Shown here one piece after another: positions 8,615-13,406 of a stretch of DNA of 13,406 nucleotides (position 1 is its first letter; every line of letters starts with the position of its first letter). The position numbers were made by a program, and so were the translations under genes. Source of the DNA: an uncultured Collinsella sp. (lineage in GTDB: Bacteria; Actinomycetota; Coriobacteriia; Coriobacteriales; Coriobacteriaceae); contig URBS01000053.1 in the NCBI GenBank assembly GCA_900546085.1, positions 1-13,406 on the forward strand. Direction: 5' to 3'. Below the pieces are notes generated by a model. The model was not told where the DNA came from, ran no database searches, and was given only the letters and a program-made list of their open reading frames with translations.

Positions 8615-9502
8615 GTGGCTGATGGGGAGAATCGTTCTGAGCTGCTTTCCACAGATTGGAATCTGGAGTGGATGCGTCTGCAAGCTGATCGGCGGCGGGC
8701 TGACGATTCTTTTGAGTGGGATAAAAGGGCTCGGCATTTTCGGCCGTTGGAGACTGCCCCTTATGCTCGGGATTTTATAAAGCTGCTGGCGCTTGAGCCC
8801 GGCGAGTCGGTACTCGATATGGGGTGCGGGGCTGGGTCGATTGCTATTCCGCTTGCTCAGGCTGGGCATCCTGTGATTGCGGCTGATTTCTCCCCTGCCA
8901 TGTTGGGCACGCTTGATGCTGGCATTGAGTACTATGGGCTCGAGGACCTAATTACGCCGCTTGAGCTTGCTTGGGATGATGATTGGGATTTGGTTGGACC
9001 GGTCGCGAAAACGGTGGATGTTGCCTTTGCCAGTCGGTCGGTTACGACGACCGATCTAAAAGGTGCGCTTGCCAAGCTTGATCGAACGGCTCGTCGGCGT
9101 TGTGCTGTCACGATGGTCGCCAACTCCAGCCCGCGCTATGATCTGCACTTGATGAACGCTATCGGCGCCTCGATTACCTGCAGCAATGGCTTTGTGTACG
9201 CCTTCAACATCCTCATTCAGATGGGTGCGTTGCCGCAGGTTACATACTTTGAATCGCCTCGTCGCGATACCTTCGATAGCCTTGAGGCAGGCGTGGCGGA
9301 TTTTTCCCGTATGCTCGAGCATGGCAACGAGGATAAGATCGACCGCCTGCGCGACTATATCGCTCAGCACATGATCGAAAACCCCCATGCCGGCGAGCCG
9401 GGCTCCAAGGGCGTGCCGCAGGGGCGCTATATGCTCGACCATATCCGTAAGGTTCGCTGGGCGTTTATTGCATGGGAACCGGTCTCTGAATCCCGCTCGT
9501 AG
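8615..9502 (+). CDS. Class I SAM-dependent methyltransferase
   Basis: A Rossmann-fold methyltransferase of 295 residues; the substrate cannot be told from sequence. Motif I is VLDMGCGAGS (66-75), followed by the acidic motif II end AADFSP with Asp91, which would bind the ribose of SAM. The N-terminal part is charged (LEWMRLQADRRRADDSFEWDKRARHF), and the C-terminal half has blocks such as SNGFVYAFNILIQMG that may form the substrate pocket. GTG 8615 is chosen because AGGAGG (8602-8607) lies seven bases before it; starting at ATG 8555 would add a 20-residue hydrophobic leader, but that codon has no ribosome site and falls in a likely promoter. The first half uses many T-ending codons and CGG for arginine, unlike the C-rich neighbours. 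It appears to be a single-gene unit. Confidence 0.85.
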   Translation: MADGENRSELLSTDWNLEWMRLQADRRRADDSFEWDKRARHFRPLETAPYARDFIKLLALEPGESVLDMGCGAGSIAIPLAQAGHPVIAADFSPAMLGTLDAGIEYYGLEDLITPLELAWDDDWDLVGPVAKTVDVAFASRSVTTTDLKGALAKLDRTARRRCAVTMVANSSPRYDLHLMNAIGASITCSNGFVYAFNILIQMGALPQVTYFESPRRDTFDSLEAGVADFSRMLEHGNEDKIDRLRDYIAQHMIENPHAGEPGSKGVPQGRYMLDHIRKVRWAFIAWEPVSESRS

Positions 9503-9619
9503 CCCGTTCACAGCCCGCACTGCCCATCACCTCGGCATCCGCATTCTTTTTGAACTGGGCAAACGCGCTCCACACCGCGCCGTTCCTGCGCTATCGTGGG
9601 ACAGCTCACGTAGATTAAG

Positions 9620-9639
9620 GCCCCGTCGCGGGGCGCCCC
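9620..9639 (+). promoter_or_regulatory. GC-rich hairpin in the leader of the YhbY gene
   Basis: GCCCCG (9620-9625) pairs with CGGGGC (9629-9634) on a 3-nt loop; the overlapping palindrome GGGGCGCCCC (9630-9639) offers an alternative fold. It lies 21 bases before the YhbY start, close to the weak purine-rich AAAGCGAG that probably serves as ribosome site, so it could affect translation. No T tract follows, so it is not a terminator. Confidence 0.35.
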
Positions 9640-9660
9640 ATACATAGAAAGCGAGAACCC

Positions 9661-9960
9661 ATGGCACTGACAGGAGCCCAGGTCAAGCAGCTTCGCAGCA
9701 TGGCCCATCACCTCAACCCCGCCATCATCATCGGTAAGTCCGATGTCAACGAGGGCACCGTCGAGCAGACGGTCGCCTACCTGGAGAAGCACGAGCTCGT
9801 TAAGTGCTCCGTGCTCGATGGCTCCAGTCTTTCCGCCCGCGAGGCCGCCGAAGAGCTCGCCGAGCGTTGCCACGCCGAGGTCGTTCAGGTTATCGGCCGC
9901 AAGTTCTCGCTGTATCGCGAGTCCTCGCGCAAGGACATCCAGAAGATCAAGCTCGTCTAA
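9661..9960 (+). CDS. yhbY: YhbY-type CRM-domain RNA-binding protein
   Basis: A 99-residue protein made of a single CRM domain, the fold of E. coli YhbY and B. subtilis YqeI, which associate with large-ribosomal-subunit precursors. The order LTGAQVKQLRSMAHHLNPAIIIGKSDVNEG, HELVKCSVLDGS, EVVQVIGRKFSLYR and the basic end SSRKDIQKIKL follows the family throughout. The loop that normally reads GxxG reads Gly25-Lys-Ser-Asp28 here, so its second glycine is replaced. The ATG is preceded only by a weak purine stretch (AAAGCGAG), but the start agrees with family length. It has its own strong terminator downstream and about 158 bases of leader, so it is probably transcribed alone; no ribosomal or obg-type gene is adjacent. 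Confidence 0.92.
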   Translation: MALTGAQVKQLRSMAHHLNPAIIIGKSDVNEGTVEQTVAYLEKHELVKCSVLDGSSLSAREAAEELAERCHAEVVQVIGRKFSLYRESSRKDIQKIKLV

Positions 9961-9996
9961 GAGCCAATGATCGGCGAGCCAACACATAGCGAGCTT

Positions 9997-10030
9997 ACGG
10001 GTGTCCAAGTACTTCGGGCGCCCGTTTTTA
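9997..10030 (+). terminator. Intrinsic terminator of the YhbY gene
   Basis: ACGGGTGTCC (9997-10006) pairs over ten positions, two of them G-U, with GGGCGCCCGT (10016-10025) around a 9-nt loop, and five T residues follow (10025-10029). This is a textbook rho-independent terminator for plus-strand transcription, 36 bases past the YhbY stop. The T tract overlaps the stop codon (10028-10030) of the converging regulator gene. Confidence 0.9.
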
Positions 10031-13027
10031 TCGCTCGACCAGCACGCGATTGAGCCGCCCCTCCACCAAGCGCTCGTATAGACGCCGCGTCTCGGGCTCG
10101 GGCACGCCATTGACCTGCTCCCTCAGGTGGTGCATATGCCCGCTGTACAGCTCGACTATATCGCGCCGCCGCCCCGCCGCACTGTAGACGCGCATGGCGC
10201 AGCGCACCATATCCTCACGCGCCGTTTCCTGCCGAAGCCCCGACTCCGCCAGCCAAATCGCCGACTGCAGGTCGTTTTCTTCTAGAGCGGCATTTGCTCC
10301 CTTAATCATGCAATCGATGTACTTTGACTGCATAATGCGTCGCATACGCAAAAAGTAGGTGGGGTTACAGCCATTGGGAACATACAACGGGCCGGCATAA
10401 AGCTGCTCAATCTTAAGGCACAGCTCAACTAAATGGGGCCCGCGCGCACCCGTGCGATTTCCCAAAACCTCGCGGCTTATCTGGTCAAACAGCCGTACAT
10501 CGGTCTTGACGTAGTCGCCGTTGAGTCCGATGCATTCATTTTGGATGAGCACACACGATTTGCCATCCGGCGTCGGTCCCAAAGCCGACCGCAAGCGCGA
10601 TATCGTCGAGTACAGGTTGTTGCGGGCGCTATTGAACTCGGCATGGGGCCACAGCTCCATGGCCAGCGTCTCACGATCGACGAGCGCATCCATGCCCAGC
10701 GCAAGCCGCTCGGCAAGTGTCGCCGCCTTCTTGCGGCGCCACATTTTGTCCGTGATGGGAAACCCGTCGCGCTCGGCGCGAAACGCCCCAAACATGCGAA
10801 TCTCGATATGGTCAATGGTATCAACGGCTTCAACCTCACCGGCCTGGAACAGGCGCTCGCCTTCCCCTTCCAAATCGTCGCGCAGCGAGTACCGCGACAG
10901 CTCGCGCACGGGAAGCTTCTTGCGAATCCTGGTCGCCGGCTCGCCCAGACAATGCATGGCAAGGCGCGCAAAGAGCCGATACGATGGCTCTAGAATCCCC
11001 GCGCGATTCATGGACATCCAGGCTGCAAGGTCGCTGTCTCGGCCCGCACAGGCCAAATGCAGCGCCACCATCCAGGCTTCTGCGCCACCAACCTGCGTCT
11101 GGCTTATATCGAGCAACTCCGCTTCCTCGCGTACCGAAACCATCGAGGTGTTACGCAGATATGCCGCGCGCTCCAGCAGTAACGCATTATCGCGCATGTA
11201 CGCAATCGACTCCTCGGCAAGTTTGAGCACTTGGACCGCACGGAACTTTGCATTAACCGGCCGTCCCTCTGCCAGCGACTGCCAGCCTTCTAGCAACAGG
11301 CCAAACAGCTGAATCTGGTTGTCGCGCATGCGCACGGCAAAACGATCGAGCTCGTTGAACGCCGCGTCGTCGGTTACCGGCAGGCCGGAAAGGAGCCGCC
11401 GTGCCGCCAACACCATGCGCACCCAGATAGCCATCGCCTTAAGCCCGCGTACGTCGAGCGCCTCCCGCACCACCGTCATCTCGTCGTCGCGCTCGTCGAT
11501 TCCCGCAAACGACCCGTCAAAGAGCTCCACCAGCATGCTATCGGCCCGTATAACAATCCCCGCGATGTCGAGCTCGCAGTCATAGGCCTTGCTCGTTTTG
11601 AGCTGCTGTAGAACGCCGCCGTCATCTCCCCGTTCGGTCAGGCATCGCTTGACCTCGATATGCGCGGACAGCATGTCGAGCGCGGTGTGGGACGTCTCTA
11701 TTTCTGGCACGGCCAGGTTCATAGGGAGCCCAAGCCCGTTGTCCCCATAGCAAACAGCCGTCAGTGTCTGGGCCACCCTCCATGAAACAGGGTCTATTTC
11801 GCAGGCCGCCCGTTCGCCCCCGCGCTCGATGACCGATGCCATATAGCGAGCGAGCTTTGTATTGGACACGCTGACCGCTGCCAGATATACGCCGAGCGCC
11901 TCGGCAGGCGTTGGCTCTGGAGCCGGATCGTCGGCATCGATCGTGCCCAGCGCTGCTCGGCAGATATCGGCCCCGTGCCCCGTCAGAGCCAGATCGGCCC
12001 CATACTGCCCAGCAAGTTCAAGGACCGCTTCACGGTCCAAAAAGGCGTCCGCCAGGTCCATCGCCGCATCGCATCGGCCCGCCTTAAGCAAAATCCGGGC
12101 CGCCCTCGGAACAAGTTCGGGGCGAACCTCGGCCACCAACTTACGCAAACGCAAGCGTCCGTTATCCTCCGTGCCCAGACACGTAAAACTCCGCTCGGCG
12201 GGATCCAAGCCAAAGATCGGGTAGTCGCGTACAAAGTAGGACTGGTCGACCATCGACAGCCTCACCCCGCAAGCCTCGAGTTCTGCGATATTGCCCTCGC
12301 CCATCAAAACCATGAGACATGCCACGCAAAACAGCGCATTATTGTCGAGCGAAGCCAGATCGACAAGTGCCGCGCCATATACGTTGACAATCTCGTTTTC
12401 GAGCAGACCGGCTACGTCGCCTTGGCCATACAGACCCGTCTGCAATGCCGAAACGAGCTCGGGCACGCCCTGCGTGAGCTGATAAAAGTCGAGCGATGTA
12501 CTGATCGAAAACGCCGATGCCCACGCCGAATACTCATAGGCATGCACCTTGAGCATCTGCGCATTGATCTTAACCGAATCGCCCAGCCCATGAATCAGCT
12601 GACGATTTGAAGGACGGCAGGAGATAAAGACCCCTATCCCCATAGCGCGCAAGCCGCGAATCCTGTCGATGAGGTCTTCGGTATCGTGCTGATCGAGGTT
12701 TGGCACATTATCAATCGCGATAAGGGAGTGCGGTTTGTCTTTGAGTTCTTCGGTAACCACCTCGAGCTGCATAAACACCTCGCGCCCAATGGCGCGATCG
12801 GCCTCGATAATCCGCACGGGGCCTCGCGTCGGGTCGCATTTAACCTCATGGGTGTACTGCAGCAGCACCGAGGTCTTCCCAAACCCCTCGGGCGCATAAA
12901 GAACCACGATGCCGGCCTTTCGGCCCTTGGCGATAAGCTCATTCATCAAGCGTTCGCGTCGCACCATATAGCCTCCGCCCAGCGGCATCAGCTCGAGGTC
13001 GTCTATACCGCTCAAATCGTTTACCAT
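10028..13027 (-). CDS. Large transcriptional regulator: P-loop ATPase with C-terminal winged helix and BTAD
   Basis: A 999-residue cytoplasmic regulator of the signal-transducing ATPase type. The N-terminus carries a MalT-like P-loop, APEGFGKT (45-52) with Lys51, and a Walker B stretch SLIAIDNV (101-108) with Asp106. The centre (about 300-735) is helical and probably forms TPR-like repeats that sense a ligand or partner. From residue 741 (IEIRMFGAF) comes a winged helix of the OmpR/SARP kind, with the recognition region LAMELWPHAEFNSARNNLYSTISRLRSALG. A bacterial transcriptional activator domain (BTAD) follows from about 843 to the end. Classical SARP proteins have winged helix and BTAD first and the ATPase later; here the order is reversed, as in MalT-type regulators. 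GAGGAG (13033-13038) precedes the ATG by five bases. Targets are unknown; it converges on YhbY and shares no operon. Confidence 0.9.
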   Translation of the reverse strand: MVNDLSGIDDLELMPLGGGYMVRRERLMNELIAKGRKAGIVVLYAPEGFGKTSVLLQYTHEVKCDPTRGPVRIIEADRAIGREVFMQLEVVTEELKDKPHSLIAIDNVPNLDQHDTEDLIDRIRGLRAMGIGVFISCRPSNRQLIHGLGDSVKINAQMLKVHAYEYSAWASAFSISTSLDFYQLTQGVPELVSALQTGLYGQGDVAGLLENEIVNVYGAALVDLASLDNNALFCVACLMVLMGEGNIAELEACGVRLSMVDQSYFVRDYPIFGLDPAERSFTCLGTEDNGRLRLRKLVAEVRPELVPRAARILLKAGRCDAAMDLADAFLDREAVLELAGQYGADLALTGHGADICRAALGTIDADDPAPEPTPAEALGVYLAAVSVSNTKLARYMASVIERGGERAACEIDPVSWRVAQTLTAVCYGDNGLGLPMNLAVPEIETSHTALDMLSAHIEVKRCLTERGDDGGVLQQLKTSKAYDCELDIAGIVIRADSMLVELFDGSFAGIDERDDEMTVVREALDVRGLKAMAIWVRMVLAARRLLSGLPVTDDAAFNELDRFAVRMRDNQIQLFGLLLEGWQSLAEGRPVNAKFRAVQVLKLAEESIAYMRDNALLLERAAYLRNTSMVSVREEAELLDISQTQVGGAEAWMVALHLACAGRDSDLAAWMSMNRAGILEPSYRLFARLAMHCLGEPATRIRKKLPVRELSRYSLRDDLEGEGERLFQAGEVEAVDTIDHIEIRMFGAFRAERDGFPITDKMWRRKKAATLAERLALGMDALVDRETLAMELWPHAEFNSARNNLYSTISRLRSALGPTPDGKSCVLIQNECIGLNGDYVKTDVRLFDQISREVLGNRTGARGPHLVELCLKIEQLYAGPLYVPNGCNPTYFLRMRRIMQSKYIDCMIKGANAALEENDLQSAIWLAESGLRQETAREDMVRCAMRVYSAAGRRRDIVELYSGHMHHLREQVNGVPEPETRRLYERLVEGRLNRVLVER

Positions 13028-13109
13028 GCCCGCTCCTCAACTCGACCGTATGGACACTGTAACCGCAAGACCATACAAGCCGCGCCATGAATAGAGCGAC
13101 CTTGTGTTT

Positions 13110-13332
13110 TAGGTTGTCTTTTGGTACGCAAGCGGCAAGTTTTTGTACAGAGTTAGTAGAAGGCGGAACAGAATCAATTTTATTAGCACATTTAAGTAAA
13201 GAAAATAATTTTCCAGAGTTAGCATATGCGACAACAAAAAATGTATTAACAAAAAATGAGATGATAATAGGTAAGGATTTAACTTTAGACGTGTTATCAA
13301 GAGATAAAGTTTCAAAGGTTTATGAACTATAG
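13110..13332 (+). pseudogene. 3' fragment of a metallo-beta-lactamase-fold hydrolase (YycJ/WalJ-like), low GC
   Basis: The last 60-70 codons of a gene whose 5' part is missing. Residues ELVEGGTESILLAHLSKENNFPELAY... closely resemble the C-terminal end of YycJ/WalJ-type MBL-fold hydrolases, which carry a conserved GHLS/AHLS-x-x-NN-x-x-ELA segment. Homology seems to begin around AASFCTEL (about 13125); the open frame continues back to an ATG at 13087 in GC-rich DNA with no ribosome site, so that start is accidental. Hand-counted GC is about 28% at 13141-13260 against 53% at 13021-13080. Codon use (TTA, AAA, GAA) is that of a low-GC Firmicute. The 5' boundary is approximate, marking the compositional join. 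Confidence 0.7.
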
Positions 13333-13381
13333 AAACTATTTTTATAAATATTAAAACAACAATTGTCAGGGGGAATTAGAA

Positions 13382-13406
13382 ATGTTATATTTTGAAAATG
13401 ATTACT
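13382..13406 (+). CDS. Start of a gene, probably threonine aldolase / beta-eliminating lyase (truncated by window end)
   Basis: AGGGGG (13368-13373) lies eight bases before ATG 13382, and the eight complete codons read MLYFENDY. This resembles the opening of Firmicutes low-specificity L-threonine aldolases (typically ...NDYSEGAHPKIL), PLP enzymes that cleave threonine to glycine and acetaldehyde. Eight residues are too few for certainty. It follows the hydrolase fragment by 49 bases on the same strand and shares its low GC, so both come from the same foreign or mis-joined DNA. Confidence 0.5.

Noticed and set aside
8388..8622. Small open frames of 63-71 codons between UPF0210 and the methyltransferase
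   Set aside because: They begin inside or at the edge of the inverted-repeat element, lack ribosome sites and have no recognisable sequence.
9523..9715. CCCATCACCTC repeated before and within the YhbY gene
   Set aside because: An 11-base match with no extended similarity; likely chance.
13087..13332. Intact 81-residue protein starting at ATG 13087
   Set aside because: The start is in GC-rich DNA without a ribosome site and the frame crosses the compositional join; only the downstream part resembles a known protein end.

Overview
The window looks like chromosomal DNA of a high-GC anaerobic actinobacterium of the class Coriobacteriia, most like Collinsella. This is inferred from base composition, codon use (strong preference for C- and G-ending codons), and the combination of a type III glutamine synthetase, a split B12-dependent methionine synthase, a UPF0210/DUF711 protein and a very large ATPase-BTAD regulator. 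No rRNA, tRNA, CRISPR array, transposase or phage gene was seen.

Layout. (1) 1-2170, minus strand: glutamine synthetase III with a hairpin terminator just past its stop. (2) 2171-2596: a 426-base divergent control region holding a 7-7-7 inverted repeat, small hairpins and a strong 76-nt hairpin. (3) 2597-6825, plus strand: a tight three-gene methionine operon, metF, then a free-standing MetH reactivation-domain protein overlapping metF by one base, then a MetH of 852 residues that lacks exactly that reactivation domain. Together they make methyl-tetrahydrofolate, methylate homocysteine and rescue oxidised cobalamin. (4) 6934-8298: a UPF0210 (DUF711, 'PFL family') protein behind a 12-bp perfect hairpin. 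(5) 8299-8614: a gap dominated by a 134-nt element with 32-bp perfect inverted arms and a second hairpin inside. (6) 8615-9502: a class I SAM-dependent methyltransferase with different codon use. (7) 9661-9960: a YhbY-type CRM-domain RNA-binding protein, followed by an intrinsic terminator shared with the converging gene. (8) 10028-13027, minus strand: a 999-residue regulator with an N-terminal P-loop ATPase and a C-terminal winged helix plus BTAD.

From about 13090-13125 to the end the DNA changes abruptly to roughly 28% GC (hand count over 120 bases). It encodes the tail of a Firmicutes-like metallo-beta-lactamase-fold hydrolase and the first eight codons of what is probably a threonine aldolase. 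This is either a chimeric assembly join or a recent insertion of low-GC DNA, and should not be read as native context.

The best candidates for something undescribed are the 134-nt inverted-repeat element (8316-8449) and the 76-nt hairpin (2382-2457); neither matches a riboswitch or insertion sequence I recognise. The protein genes belong to known families, with a few unusual details noted below.
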